Shown here piece by piece: positions 46,109-55,963 of a stretch of DNA of 64,000 nucleotides. This DNA is from Pontibacterium sp964228735 (GTDB taxonomy: Bacteria; Pseudomonadota; Gammaproteobacteria; Pseudomonadales; Balneatricaceae), in contig NZ_CAXRBQ010000106.1 in NCBI RefSeq assembly GCF_964228735.1, forward strand, positions 8,953-72,952, written 5' to 3'. The stretch's first letter is position 1; every line of letters starts with the position of its first letter. The position numbers were made by a program, and so were the translations under genes. A model generated the notes under the pieces. It had not been told where the DNA came from and did no database searches. It worked only from the letters and a program-made list of their open reading frames with translations.

Positions 46109-47680
46109 ATGATGACCAGACCGCTCCAACGTCTTGATACCGCCTTCAACTGGTTATTAAGAGCCTTTATCCTCGGTGTGCTCGTACTGGCGGCATTCGC
46201 GATTGCCCAACCCGGTAACGCCGCCTTGCCTTCCATTCAGAAAGTCTTCAATCAGCACAGCGCTATCATGCTGTTGATTGATCCCGCCAGCGGCGGATTG
46301 ATTGATGCTAACCCCGCAGCGGCGCGTTTCTACGGTTATTCACAGGATCAGCTGCGAAAAATGAAGATCCAGCAGATCAATACGCTGACCCCGCAAGAGG
46401 TGGCTGCCGAGCGACAACGGGCCGCCGAACAGAATCGAAACTTCTTTATCTTCCGCCACCGTCTGGCCAGTGGTGAAGTGCGTACGGTTGAGGTCTCCTC
46501 CGTACCTTTTATCTTTGACGACAAAAAACTCCTGTTCTCCATTGTGAATGATGTGTCGGAGCTGCGTGAAACCCAGGAAGCGCTGTGGCATTACCAGTCC
46601 CAGCTGGAGGATATGGTCGATCGCCAAACCGAAGCCCTGCGTAAAGGTGATGAGCAACTGATTACGCTGTTGTTGGCAGGTTCGCTGGCATTGCTGCTGG
46701 CGGTACTGGTACTGATCCGTTTGCTGATAAAACGCAAGCAGGCTGAGGCGGCGCTGGATCTGGAGCGCAAGCGTCTGGATGAGATCATCCGTGGCACCAA
46801 CGTGGGTACTTGGGAGTGGCGCATTGATACCGGCGAGATTGTGCTAAATGATCGCTGGGCAGAGGTGCTGGGCTATAAACTGAACGAGCTGCAACCACTC
46901 AACATCGATACCCGGCTTGAGCTGATCCATCCGGAGGATCGTGCTCGCTCTGATGCGATGATCAGTGAGCTGTTCCGGAGTGAGATTGACCACTACGAAT
47001 GTGAAGTGCGCTTGCTCCACAAAGCCGGACATTGGGTGTGGGTCATGGAGCGTGGCAATGTAGTGGAGTGGAGCGATAGTCGCAAACCGCTGCGTATGTC
47101 CGGTACCCACCAGGATATCAGCCTGCGTAAACAGCGGGATGAGCTAATCAAATACCAGGCGCGTTATGATGCCCTCACCGGTCTTCTGAACCGTAGTGCC
47201 TTTCTTGAACGCTGTCGCCTGATGCTGGACGAGGCGCGGCTCAAGGAGGAACACGTCGCGTTGATGTTTGTGGACCTGAATAAATTCAAACCGGTCAACG
47301 ATACCCTCGGTCATGAAGCGGGCGACAAGGTGCTGCGCGATGTTGCAATCCGTATCCGATCCGCCGTACGTGAGCAAGATAGTGTGGCCCGCTTTGGTGG
47401 GGATGAGTTTGTAGTGTTGCTGTCCGGTTTGCATGATCGCGGCCCGATCAACCGTATTGCGCATGATGTTCTCGAACAGATCTCCGCCCCTTACCAGGTG
47501 GACGAGGAAACACGTGTCAGGGTGGGTGCCAGTATCGGTGTGGCGATGTTCCCGGATGACGGTGACTCCATCGAAGCCCTGCTGCGCAACTCCGATTTCG
47601 CCATGTATGCTGCCAAACGCGGGGAGAAAGGTATCGTGGTGTATGCCGCGGAAGGAGCCGAATACGCCTGCGAGGTGTAA
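46109..47680 (+). CDS. Membrane diguanylate cyclase with periplasmic PAS and cytoplasmic PAS
   Basis: The 523-residue protein has a helix at about residues 15-36, a PAS domain (about 45-160: HSAIMLLIDPASGGLIDANPAAARFYGYS begins it), a coiled segment, and a second helix at about 182-205 (LITLLLAGSLALLLAVLVLIRLL). A PAS_3-type domain follows (about 225-345: NVGTWEWRIDTGEIVLND, HPEDRA), then GGDEF with intact FGGDEFVVLL and an REQD inhibitory site. Placing the first PAS between the two helices puts it in the periplasm. ATGs at 46109 and 46112 are equivalent starts. It should make cyclic di-GMP. Confidence 0.88.
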   Translation: MMTRPLQRLDTAFNWLLRAFILGVLVLAAFAIAQPGNAALPSIQKVFNQHSAIMLLIDPASGGLIDANPAAARFYGYSQDQLRKMKIQQINTLTPQEVAAERQRAAEQNRNFFIFRHRLASGEVRTVEVSSVPFIFDDKKLLFSIVNDVSELRETQEALWHYQSQLEDMVDRQTEALRKGDEQLITLLLAGSLALLLAVLVLIRLLIKRKQAEAALDLERKRLDEIIRGTNVGTWEWRIDTGEIVLNDRWAEVLGYKLNELQPLNIDTRLELIHPEDRARSDAMISELFRSEIDHYECEVRLLHKAGHWVWVMERGNVVEWSDSRKPLRMSGTHQDISLRKQRDELIKYQARYDALTGLLNRSAFLERCRLMLDEARLKEEHVALMFVDLNKFKPVNDTLGHEAGDKVLRDVAIRIRSAVREQDSVARFGGDEFVVLLSGLHDRGPINRIAHDVLEQISAPYQVDEETRVRVGASIGVAMFPDDGDSIEALLRNSDFAMYAAKRGEKGIVVYAAEGAEYACEV

Positions 47681-47750
47681 ACAAGCGGTTTGCCTAGCGT
47701 TCTCGGTTGGTTATGATCTCTGCCAGAGCAACAGCAAACAGGCGATAAGC

Positions 47751-48491
47751 GTGAGCACAGAAACCGGCGTTCAGATCCTTCTTATCGAAGACGATGTCAA
47801 ACTGACCGAACTGCTTGATCTTTATCTGAGCCGCAACGGCTATCAGGTGGCGATCGGGCATTCCGGAAATGATGCGCAGCGCTTGATCGAAGCGGTGAAT
47901 CCCGACCTGCTGATCCTGGACCTGATGTTGCCGGGCATGGATGGCTTGAGCATCTGCCGTGCGGTGCGTGCTTCTTACCACGGTAAGATCCTGATCCTGA
48001 CCGCCAGCGATGACGATATGGACCAGGTGGCCGCACTGGAGATGGGCGCAGACGACTACGTGTGTAAACCGCTGCATCCGCGCGTGCTATTGGCCCGTAT
48101 CCGTATGCTGTTGCGTCGACAGGATGAAGAGCAGCCTGAGAGTGCAGACACCTCAAACAATCAGACTGCAACCGACACCCAAACTCTGAGCTTTGGGCAG
48201 TTGGCATTGAACGGTACCACCAAACGGGCGCTGTTGGCGGGTGAAACAGTCAACCTAACGCCGGCTGAATTTGACCTGCTCTGGTTACTGGCGCAGAACC
48301 CGGATACACCCCTGTCCCGTGAAGAGCTGGTGCGTGAAACCCGTGGTATCGAGTACGACGGCGTCGACCGGACCATCGATAACCGTATCGTGACCCTGCG
48401 GAAAAAACTGCAGGATAACGCCTCCCAACCGCAGCGAATCATCACCGTGCGTGGCAAGGGCTACCTGTTTGTGGCGGACAGCTGGCACTGA
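47751..48491 (+). CDS. OmpR family response regulator (RstA-like)
   Basis: The 246-residue regulator has a receiver domain with the acidic pair in LLIEDDVKL, phospho-acceptor Asp57 (LLILDLMLPGMDG), Thr in LILTASDDD and Lys106 in CKPLHP. A C-terminal winged helix has LTPAEFDLLWLLAQNPDTPLSREELVRETRG and TVRGKGYLFV. I chose GTG 47751; the longer open frame runs antiparallel in phase into the upstream gene and is not coding. The sensor kinase gene follows 143 bases later. Overall resemblance is to RstA, but the regulon is unknown. Confidence 0.87.
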   Translation: MSTETGVQILLIEDDVKLTELLDLYLSRNGYQVAIGHSGNDAQRLIEAVNPDLLILDLMLPGMDGLSICRAVRASYHGKILILTASDDDMDQVAALEMGADDYVCKPLHPRVLLARIRMLLRRQDEEQPESADTSNNQTATDTQTLSFGQLALNGTTKRALLAGETVNLTPAEFDLLWLLAQNPDTPLSREELVRETRGIEYDGVDRTIDNRIVTLRKKLQDNASQPQRIITVRGKGYLFVADSWH

Positions 48492-48634
48492 GACTGACCG
48501 TTCAGCTAAGTGGCCACTTACAAACCCATACATTTCTTCCCATGACCCTGGCACAGCCTGCTGCCACAATAGATTTCAGATTGAGCAATGTCGGGTTTAC
48601 TATCACCTTTACCGGTTCGTAATCAGGTATCTTC

Positions 48635-49936
48635 ATGGCGCGCTTATTTGTCACCCTCTACGCAGGCATTATTGTCTCCCTTTTTATGTTTCTGGTGTCC
48701 GTTGAACTGGTCGCCATCTCACTTTCCTATGACGTTGAACGGCAGGACAAGCGCAATACATTAATGGGCTACGTTGCGTTGTTGTCGGAGGTGCGGCAGC
48801 ACGCGGGCGAGGAAGCGATGCAGCGGGCGATGCATAGCGTGGCCCGAATGAACGAGATGATCGCGGCCGAAGTCACTGACCCAGAGATCCTGAATCATCC
48901 CAAGATCCAGGCCCTGCCAAGTCCGGGCGGAATCATGGCGGATATTGGCCGGGACGGGAATGATCCGGCCTACTTCCGCCTTGCCGGGGATAGTCGCGTA
49001 TTCCGGGTGGCGGACGATCCTGATGCGGAACTTTGGGCCAAGGAACGCCTGCTGGATCGGATCTCCCTGTGGGGCGTGCTGATTGTCATCGCGCTGATCG
49101 TTGGCGCCTGGATGATCTACCTGCACCGTAAGCTAAAACGGCTGGAGATCGCCTCTGGTCGCATTGCTGCCGGGGACTTCAGCGCCCGTGTCGGCGAAGA
49201 CGCCCGCAGCCGTGTCGGTGGGCTGAACCATGCCTTTAACGGTATGGCTGAGCGGGTTGAGCAACTGATCGCCAGCCATAAACGCCTGACCAACGCGGTT
49301 GCCCATGAACTGCGCACGCCAATCTTTCGTCTGCGTTGCCAGCTTGAACTGCTCGAACACGGTTGTGATCCCGCCGAGCATGACCAGTTTGTTGAAGGTA
49401 TGGAAGCCGATCTGGAAGAGCTGGAAACCATGGTGGATGAACTGCTCACCTTCGCCCGTATGGAGCGCTCAGATCTAGAGGTCGATCTGGTGCCAACCGA
49501 TCTGGGGGAGTGGTTGAATCAGCAAATGTCCACGCTGAGTCGTAGTGCTAAGTTACCGGTATCGTTAAATGCAGGTGCTGCGATAGAAGCTCCAGTTGAT
49601 ACTAAATTGTTGCAGCGGGCGATCACCAACCTGGTCAGCAATGCGGATAAACACGCTACCTCGGCGATTCAGATTAACGTGCATAAGGAATATAACCGGG
49701 TGATGCTCTGCGTGGATGACGACGGCCCGGGCATCCCCCCGTCTGAGCGTGAACGGGTACTGGAACCGTTTGAACGTCTCGACAGTGCCCGTGCCCGCAA
49801 GACCGGTGGTTATGGCCTTGGCCTGACTATCGTGCGGGAGATCGTCGCCTACCACCAGGGTGAATTGACCATCGACAGTGCTCCGATGGGGGGCGCACGT
49901 GTTTGTATTGTCCTGCCGATGACTTCGTCAGCCTAA
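48635..49936 (+). CDS. Sensor histidine kinase (RstB-like)
   Basis: The 433-residue membrane kinase has helices at about residues 8-30 and 143-163, a short periplasmic domain between them, and a HAMP domain (IASGRIAAGDFSARV). His224 in NAVAHELRTPIFRLR is the phospho-acceptor. The ATPase boxes are ITNLVSNADKHA, DDDGPGIPPSE and GGYGLGLTIVREIV. It would phosphorylate the OmpR-type regulator encoded just upstream. The dimerisation helix and short sensor domain resemble RstB. The 143-base gap from the regulator gene holds no clear gene. Confidence 0.88.
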   Translation: MARLFVTLYAGIIVSLFMFLVSVELVAISLSYDVERQDKRNTLMGYVALLSEVRQHAGEEAMQRAMHSVARMNEMIAAEVTDPEILNHPKIQALPSPGGIMADIGRDGNDPAYFRLAGDSRVFRVADDPDAELWAKERLLDRISLWGVLIVIALIVGAWMIYLHRKLKRLEIASGRIAAGDFSARVGEDARSRVGGLNHAFNGMAERVEQLIASHKRLTNAVAHELRTPIFRLRCQLELLEHGCDPAEHDQFVEGMEADLEELETMVDELLTFARMERSDLEVDLVPTDLGEWLNQQMSTLSRSAKLPVSLNAGAAIEAPVDTKLLQRAITNLVSNADKHATSAIQINVHKEYNRVMLCVDDDGPGIPPSERERVLEPFERLDSARARKTGGYGLGLTIVREIVAYHQGELTIDSAPMGGARVCIVLPMTSSA

Positions 49937-50252
49937 GACCGCTTTGTAAGCAATTGTAAGGAGCTTTTCTGACAAACCCTTACAGACTGCAGATACTGTC
50001 AGCGCGGACTTGAGGCCAGAATACACTTATCAAAACTTGGATTGCAGCTGTAGGTATCGGTTACACATTCTGAATTTTGTATAACGCTCTATTTGCTCTA
50101 TCAGCTCACTTGTTGATTTCTTAATCAGCACGGTCTCGATTCCGGAACATTTGAAGGGGTGACCGGAATCACTTCAGGGGCGGATTCATTTGGTTCGATG
50201 GTCTCACCGAGTTGTAGAATCCGCCCCTCCTTTTCTTTCCATTTTCTGCCAA
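49937..50252. other. Gap between the sensor kinase and mscK-like genes
   Basis: Just after the kinase stop, TTGTAAG occurs twice with a 10-base period (49944-49950 and 49954-49960), the spacing used by OmpR-family regulators, though no plus-strand gene follows. Near the right end 12-base arms AGGGGCGGATTC and GAATCCGCCCCT (50176-50187, 50217-50228) form a long hairpin followed by CCTTTTCTTT. It could terminate transcription of the converging genes. No gene was seen. Confidence 0.45.
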
Positions 50253-53200
50253 TCAGCTTCCCGGCTTCTCCACCTTATGCAGATGCACATCCAACTGCGG
50301 GAAGGCGATCTCCAATCCGGCGTCCTTAAACTTCTGCGCGATCTTGGTGTTCACCCGGTGGGTCATCTCCAGGCGATCCGCCATCGCACTGACATGAATA
50401 CGTAACTCCATGTTTAGCGTGCTATCGGCAAACAGTGTAAAGAAAGCCTCCGGTTTAGGATCTTTGAGAATCCTTTCCTCCTCAGATGCCGCTTCAACCA
50501 GAAGTTTACGTGCCAACTCGGTATCTGAGCCATACGCTACCCCTACTGGGATTACGATGCGGGTAATGGAATCGGTCAGTGACCAGTTGATCAATTGCTG
50601 GGTGATAAAGGCCTTATTGGGGATGATTACCTCTTTGCGGTCCCAGTCCACAATGGTGGTGGCGCGGATCTGGATCTTGGTAACGGTGCCGGTCAGGTTG
50701 TCGATGGTGACGGTGTCACCAATCCGCACCGGCTTCTCGAACAGGATGATCAGGCCGGACACAAAGTTCGCCACGATCTCCTGCAAACCAAAGCCCAGGC
50801 CCACACCCAGTGCCGCAACCAGCCACTGCAGCTTGCTCCACTCCAGACCAAAGCTGCCAAAGGCACCCAGAATACCCACCATGATCAGCACATACTTGAT
50901 CAGCGAGCTGACCGCATAACCGGTGCCCGGTGTGAGATCCAGGTTACGCAGGATCAGCAGCTCCAGCAGGCCCGGCAGGTTATATGCAGCTAATAGGCTC
51001 AAGCCGAGAATCACCACGCCAAACAGCAGGGACTTCAGCGTAATTTGGCGTACGGTTTCGCCGTCGGCGGATACGGTGCTCCACAGCTCCACGTTGTCCA
51101 GTGCGCCGAAAAATGGCAGGAAACCTCCTAGGAAACCCCACAACATTGCCACCAACGCAACCAGGGTAGCGGTCTTGAGCAGGGTACGGGAATGGTCCGA
51201 TACCGTCTGCAGATCCAAGTAGTTGGTCTTGAGCGGCTGTTCCTCTTCCGGGTTTTCACGGGCTGCCAGAATCTCCGCCCGACGTTCCTTGGCCCGGTCA
51301 AATTCCAGGCGACGTTCGGAGATCAGGACCAGTCGCATCCCCAGCTTGTAGAACACAATGGCCGCCAGCAGCACCATCAGGGTTTGCAACACGGCGTACA
51401 CCATGAAGTTCACGGTGAAGGTGTAACCGGTCGCGGTCATCGCCAGCATGGCAACATTGAACAGCACCAGAGCCGACAGCCAGAGCTCCGCGCGGGACCA
51501 CCAACTGATCGATTCAGTGAGCTGGTTGAGCTGCGTTTTTACCCGCCAGAGGCTGGCCCAGAGCATGACAATAATAGTGATCAACGCCAGCATCACAACG
51601 CGCACCAGACCGGATCGGATCTCGTCCGAATCGATGTTCCACAGGTAGATCTGCGCTAACAGAAGCGGCAGGCAGGTAACGTAGAGCACACCCAACCGTT
51701 GCCGCAGTGCCCGCACCAGGATTTCACTCATGTCGAAGTGGGTGGCAAACAGACCGTGCGGTGTTTTCAGCCAGTTGCGCAAGCTGTGCACTACCCAGGT
51801 CGCAAACGCAGCGGTGAGCAGCATGACCGACCAGGTTTCGGCGTCCGGGTGGGCGGGATTGATCAACGAACGGCTCGCGGTCCACAAAGTGAGCGGCAGT
51901 GGCAGGGCGGTGAGGACCGACAGCACCATGGTTTGTACCGAATGGTGGAAGCGGTCGTGGATCACGTTGCCGATATGCTGACTCCACTGTTCACGCTCAC
52001 GGCGATGGTAGTGGCTTAACCAGGTCAGGAAGCTGACCATGAAAAACAGCATGATGACCCGCAGTGCGGTGGAGTCATCGGCTTTCAGCAGTGGGTCGGG
52101 TTGTTCCTGGTTCCAGTGGTCCAGTACTTGGCCGATGCCCACAAATATTTGCTTGGGCCACTGCAGATTAATGGGATTGGACACGGGGTTCCAGAGCAGT
52201 TGCTTGGTGAGCAGTTCGCTGTTGGTTTCGATCTGCTGGTTCAGCTGTTTTTCAATGCTGAGGATCTGGTTCAGCACGCCAACCTGCTGCTCATTGGCGT
52301 CGCTCAGACGGTTGATCAGACGCAGGCGGTCTTCCAGAATATCGCGGTAGATCGCCTGCTCGTTTTCGTTAAGCGTTGCCAGGATCGATTCGGGCAGTTG
52401 ATTGCGATGCCCTTTGGCCTCGCTTTTTTTCTGCTCGAGCAGACTGCTTTCCAGACGCAGTAGATTGATGGCATTGGCTGTTTGCCGCGTATCTATCGGG
52501 TCGCGGTTGCTGAAGATGAAGCGACGCTGTTCGGGGCTAACGTGGCTCACTTCCAGTTCCAGCTGCTGGGCGATGGAGCGGAAGGTGCTGCTCAGGGTCG
52601 TCAGCCGTTGTTGTAGCGCAAGGCGTTTGCGGTCGGTTTTTTCGATACGGCTCAGCAGGGAGCGCAACTCGCCTGAAAGCTGCTGGTTTTCGGTATATGC
52701 GTTGGCGAGAAACGGGTGCACCCCGGTCTCGGTCAGGTCCTCATCCAGCTCCTGCAGGGTTTTTTCCGCTTCAGTGCGCTGGCGCATTTGCTTGAACTCG
52801 GTGAGCTGATCGCGCAACGCTGTTTGTTGCTGGCGCTCGCTGTCCAGCTGTTGCCAGGTGAGTTGTGCGATCTCGGCGCGGCGGGGTAGCACCAAGAGTT
52901 CCAACTCCAGCGCCTGTACACGTAGCTGACGTTCGGTGAAGGTAGCGCTTTCAAGTTGCTGACGCAGTTCATTGAAATCGCTCTGCTCGCCGCTCTCCTT
53001 GACCTCCAGATCAAGCTTCAGTCCTGTAAGCTGTTCGCGAATGGTTTGCTGGCGCTGCTCCGCCTGGGACTGGGCTTGCTTTTGCAAGGCCATGTCGCGC
53101 TCCAGCTCCAGCAGGCGGGTGTTTACCGAGGTCAGTTGCTGATCCAGATCCTCGTCGTTGAGGCTTTCTGGCGATTGGATATCAACCGGCTTTAAGCCTT

Positions 53201-53483
53201 GTTCAACCGCGGTCTGAAGCGCTTTGATGGTGGCCGGCTGGTTGTCGATCTCTGTCTGCAGATCGGTAATCTGGGTGCGCAGCTGAACCTGGCTCTGTTT
53301 GGCGGTCAGTATTTTTTGCAGCAGTTGTTTGCGGGTTTTATCGGTGGGATTTTCGCTTTCACCGATCTGCTCAATCTGCTCCTGCAGCTGCTCAATATCC
53401 GTTTTGATATCGGCGCGGGTGACCCCTGAGAAGGTCAGAACGATAAAACACAGCGTGAATAGCAGTGCACAAAACCGGGCCAT
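50253..53483 (-). CDS. MscK/KefA-like mechanosensitive channel with long periplasmic domain
   Basis: The 1076-residue protein has a signal peptide ending at TRA (residues 23-25), then about 450 residues of periplasmic coiled coil, rich in Gln, Leu and Glu. Some ten membrane helices follow, ending in the MscS pore and cytoplasmic domain (LVAALGVGLGFGLQEIVANFVSGLIILFEKP is the pore-region mark, then VRIGDTVTID). This is the KefA/MscK architecture: a channel opened by membrane tension to release solutes on osmotic downshock. I chose ATG 53483 because of AAAGGACG upstream and the signal peptide; the frame is open for 75 more codons. It diverges from hypF. Confidence 0.9.
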   Translation of the reverse strand: MARFCALLFTLCFIVLTFSGVTRADIKTDIEQLQEQIEQIGESENPTDKTRKQLLQKILTAKQSQVQLRTQITDLQTEIDNQPATIKALQTAVEQGLKPVDIQSPESLNDEDLDQQLTSVNTRLLELERDMALQKQAQSQAEQRQQTIREQLTGLKLDLEVKESGEQSDFNELRQQLESATFTERQLRVQALELELLVLPRRAEIAQLTWQQLDSERQQQTALRDQLTEFKQMRQRTEAEKTLQELDEDLTETGVHPFLANAYTENQQLSGELRSLLSRIEKTDRKRLALQQRLTTLSSTFRSIAQQLELEVSHVSPEQRRFIFSNRDPIDTRQTANAINLLRLESSLLEQKKSEAKGHRNQLPESILATLNENEQAIYRDILEDRLRLINRLSDANEQQVGVLNQILSIEKQLNQQIETNSELLTKQLLWNPVSNPINLQWPKQIFVGIGQVLDHWNQEQPDPLLKADDSTALRVIMLFFMVSFLTWLSHYHRREREQWSQHIGNVIHDRFHHSVQTMVLSVLTALPLPLTLWTASRSLINPAHPDAETWSVMLLTAAFATWVVHSLRNWLKTPHGLFATHFDMSEILVRALRQRLGVLYVTCLPLLLAQIYLWNIDSDEIRSGLVRVVMLALITIIVMLWASLWRVKTQLNQLTESISWWSRAELWLSALVLFNVAMLAMTATGYTFTVNFMVYAVLQTLMVLLAAIVFYKLGMRLVLISERRLEFDRAKERRAEILAARENPEEEQPLKTNYLDLQTVSDHSRTLLKTATLVALVAMLWGFLGGFLPFFGALDNVELWSTVSADGETVRQITLKSLLFGVVILGLSLLAAYNLPGLLELLILRNLDLTPGTGYAVSSLIKYVLIMVGILGAFGSFGLEWSKLQWLVAALGVGLGFGLQEIVANFVSGLIILFEKPVRIGDTVTIDNLTGTVTKIQIRATTIVDWDRKEVIIPNKAFITQQLINWSLTDSITRIVIPVGVAYGSDTELARKLLVEAASEEERILKDPKPEAFFTLFADSTLNMELRIHVSAMADRLEMTHRVNTKIAQKFKDAGLEIAFPQLDVHLHKVEKPGS

Positions 53484-53660
53484 GGGACGTCCTTTGAAAT
53501 GTGGCAATAAGCTGTAGTGTACTACAGGGTTAGCGCTGGGCGAGGTGAATACGAACATGGTGCTTTTGTCCGGTGTGCCTTGAAAATGTTCCCTCCTAAC
53601 AGGGTTTCGTGGTCTGATAGTACGATTCAACACAGCAGTTCTGAGCAACCAGATAGCAGT

Positions 53661-55961
53661 ATGACAGCACACAACGGATTTCGCCTGACCATCAACGGCC
53701 TTGTTCAAGGGGTCGGTTTTCGCCCCACCGTTTGGCGTATCGCCAATGATTTAGGGTTGCATGGATCGGTGTTGAACGATGCCGGTGGTGTTGTGGTGGA
53801 ATTGGTGGCAGATGTGTCACTGCGAGACAGGTTTATCGCCGAGTTGCAGGCCCAGTGCCCGCCACTGGCGCGTATCGATACGCTGGAATTTACCGGGGCT
53901 GTTGTGACCGATCCCGGTGCATTTGTTATCTCTGAAACCCAACAGGGCAGCGTGACCACTGGTTGTGCGCCCGATGCTGCCACGTGTCCTCAATGCCGGT
54001 CGGAGCTGTTTGATCCGTTCAATCGCCGTTTTCGTTATCCCTTTATCAACTGCACCCACTGCGGGCCACGTCTTAGCATTATTCGCCAGATCCCCTATGA
54101 CCGTGCGACCACCACCATGGCGCAGTTTACCCAATGCCCTGAGTGTCGGACGGAATATGAAGATCCGGCGGATCGACGCTTTCACGCCCAGCCCAACGCC
54201 TGTGCAACCTGCGGACCGCAGGTCTGGTTGGAAGATAATCAGGGGCAAAAACAGACTGTAGACGACCTCTTTTCTCTGTTGGCGGCCGCCTTGCGCGCAG
54301 GAAAGATTGTTGCGTTCAAAGGTCTGGGGGGCTTCCACCTGGCCTGTGATGCGACGAATCCAGAAGCTGTGGCCGAGTTACGTCTGCGTAAACATCGACC
54401 GGATAAGGCCTTTGCTCTGATGGTGCGGGATCTGGATGTATTGCGCTCTTATGCTCATCTGGATAATAACGCTGCGAATCTGCTGACTGGCTCGGAAGCA
54501 CCGGTGGTGCTGCTGGATGCGGTGGAAAACAGCGGATGCCCGCTAGCTGACAATGTGGCACCGGGGCAGTTTCAGCTGGGCTTTATGCTGCCTTATACTC
54601 CGCTGCATCTGTTGCTGATGGAAACCCTGGATGTACCCCTGGTGATGACCAGCGGTAACCGTTCGGGTGCACCGCAGGCGATCAGCAATGAGGATGCACG
54701 CGATCAGCTTTCAGAGATTGCCGATCTGTTCCTGATGCATGACCGCCCGATCCAGAACCGGGTGGACGATTCGGTGGTTCGCCAGGTTGACGGACGCAGC
54801 CACTATCTGCGACGTGCGCGAGGATATGCGCCGACGTCACTGCCATTGCCACCGGGCTTTGACCTGTCCCCTGATCTGATTGCCCTGGGAGCCGAACTGA
54901 AAAATACTCTCTGCCTGATCCAGTCGGGCAGGGCGATCCTCACCCAGCATCTTGGGGATCTGGAAGATGCCCGCACCTACGAGCAGTACCAGCATACGTT
55001 GTCGCTCTATCAGAATCTCTACCAGCACCAGAGTGACCTCTACGTGTGTGATAAGCACCCTGAATATCTCTCCAGTAAGTTTGGCGAACAGTTGGCGGAG
55101 GAGGGAAAAACGCTGATCCGCGTACAGCATCACCATGCTCACCTGGCTGCGTGCCTGGGGGAAAACGGTTATCCACTGGAGGGCGAGCCGGTATTGGGGA
55201 TCTGCCTCGATGGTACCGGCTTTGGGTTGGACAATACCTTGTGGGGCGGTGAGTTTCTGCTGGGTGGTTATCAACAGATTGAGCGTCTGGCCCATATCAA
55301 ACCGTTCCCGCTGGTGGGAGGTGTACAGGCGATCCGCGAACCCTGGCGTTGTTTGTATGCGCAACTGAAGCAAGCTGGAGTGTGTGGACAATCGGACCTG
55401 GAGGTTCTGTTCCCACTGTTGGCAACCAAACCCTGCGCCACGCTGGATAAGATGGTCGAGAAGGAGCTGAACTGCCCGATCACCAGCTCTGCCGGTCGTC
55501 TGTTTGATGCCGTGGCGGCTGCGCTAGGGTGTCATGCCGAGGGTATCACCTACGAGGGGCAGGCAGCGATCGAGCTGGAAACCCTGGCGCGGCAGGGCGA
55601 TCCGGAAACGCCGCCTTATTCGCTGGCGATCGTGGATAACCAGATTGATCCCGCACCATTCTGGCAGCAGCTTATTGATGATCTGCAACAACAGCGAAAT
55701 CGCGCAGATATGGCGATGGCGTTCCATAAAGGCATTGCACAAGTCGTGGTGGCGCAGGCGTTAGCGTTGCAGAAAGCCCACGGCTTCAGCACCGTAGCCC
55801 TGAGTGGTGGTGTGATGCAGAACAGTTTGCTGTTTAGCGCATTGGAAAATCAGCTGAGCGCACAGGGGCTCTATGTTCTCACTCACCAGCGTTTACCCGC
55901 CAACGATGGATGTATTGCGTTTGGACAAGCGCTGATTGCGGCTGCGCAAGCGGAGCACTGA
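53661..55961 (+). CDS. hypF: Hydrogenase maturation carbamoyltransferase HypF
   Basis: The 766-residue protein makes the carbamoyl group that becomes the cyanide ligands of the NiFe centre, working with HypE. Domains in order are: acylphosphatase (RLTINGLVQGVGFRPT, residues 7-22, to about 92); two zinc fingers (CPQCRSE...CTHCGP and CPECRTE...CATCGP); a YrdC-like domain (KGLGGFHLACDATN, SGNRSGAPQAISNEDA); and a Kae1-like domain (VQHHHAHLAACLGE, GICLDGTGFG). The start at 53661 places the acylphosphatase domain at the N-terminus as in other HypF proteins. No other hyp gene is adjacent. It should serve the hupUV sensor hydrogenase encoded 20 kb away. Confidence 0.94.
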   Translation: MTAHNGFRLTINGLVQGVGFRPTVWRIANDLGLHGSVLNDAGGVVVELVADVSLRDRFIAELQAQCPPLARIDTLEFTGAVVTDPGAFVISETQQGSVTTGCAPDAATCPQCRSELFDPFNRRFRYPFINCTHCGPRLSIIRQIPYDRATTTMAQFTQCPECRTEYEDPADRRFHAQPNACATCGPQVWLEDNQGQKQTVDDLFSLLAAALRAGKIVAFKGLGGFHLACDATNPEAVAELRLRKHRPDKAFALMVRDLDVLRSYAHLDNNAANLLTGSEAPVVLLDAVENSGCPLADNVAPGQFQLGFMLPYTPLHLLLMETLDVPLVMTSGNRSGAPQAISNEDARDQLSEIADLFLMHDRPIQNRVDDSVVRQVDGRSHYLRRARGYAPTSLPLPPGFDLSPDLIALGAELKNTLCLIQSGRAILTQHLGDLEDARTYEQYQHTLSLYQNLYQHQSDLYVCDKHPEYLSSKFGEQLAEEGKTLIRVQHHHAHLAACLGENGYPLEGEPVLGICLDGTGFGLDNTLWGGEFLLGGYQQIERLAHIKPFPLVGGVQAIREPWRCLYAQLKQAGVCGQSDLEVLFPLLATKPCATLDKMVEKELNCPITSSAGRLFDAVAAALGCHAEGITYEGQAAIELETLARQGDPETPPYSLAIVDNQIDPAPFWQQLIDDLQQQRNRADMAMAFHKGIAQVVVAQALALQKAHGFSTVALSGGVMQNSLLFSALENQLSAQGLYVLTHQRLPANDGCIAFGQALIAAAQAEH

Positions 55962-55963
55962 TC

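Noticed and set aside
47433..47750. N-terminal extension of the response regulator into the upstream cyclase gene
   Set aside because: The extension overlaps a conserved GGDEF domain in another frame. The receiver domain begins right after the GTG at 47751.
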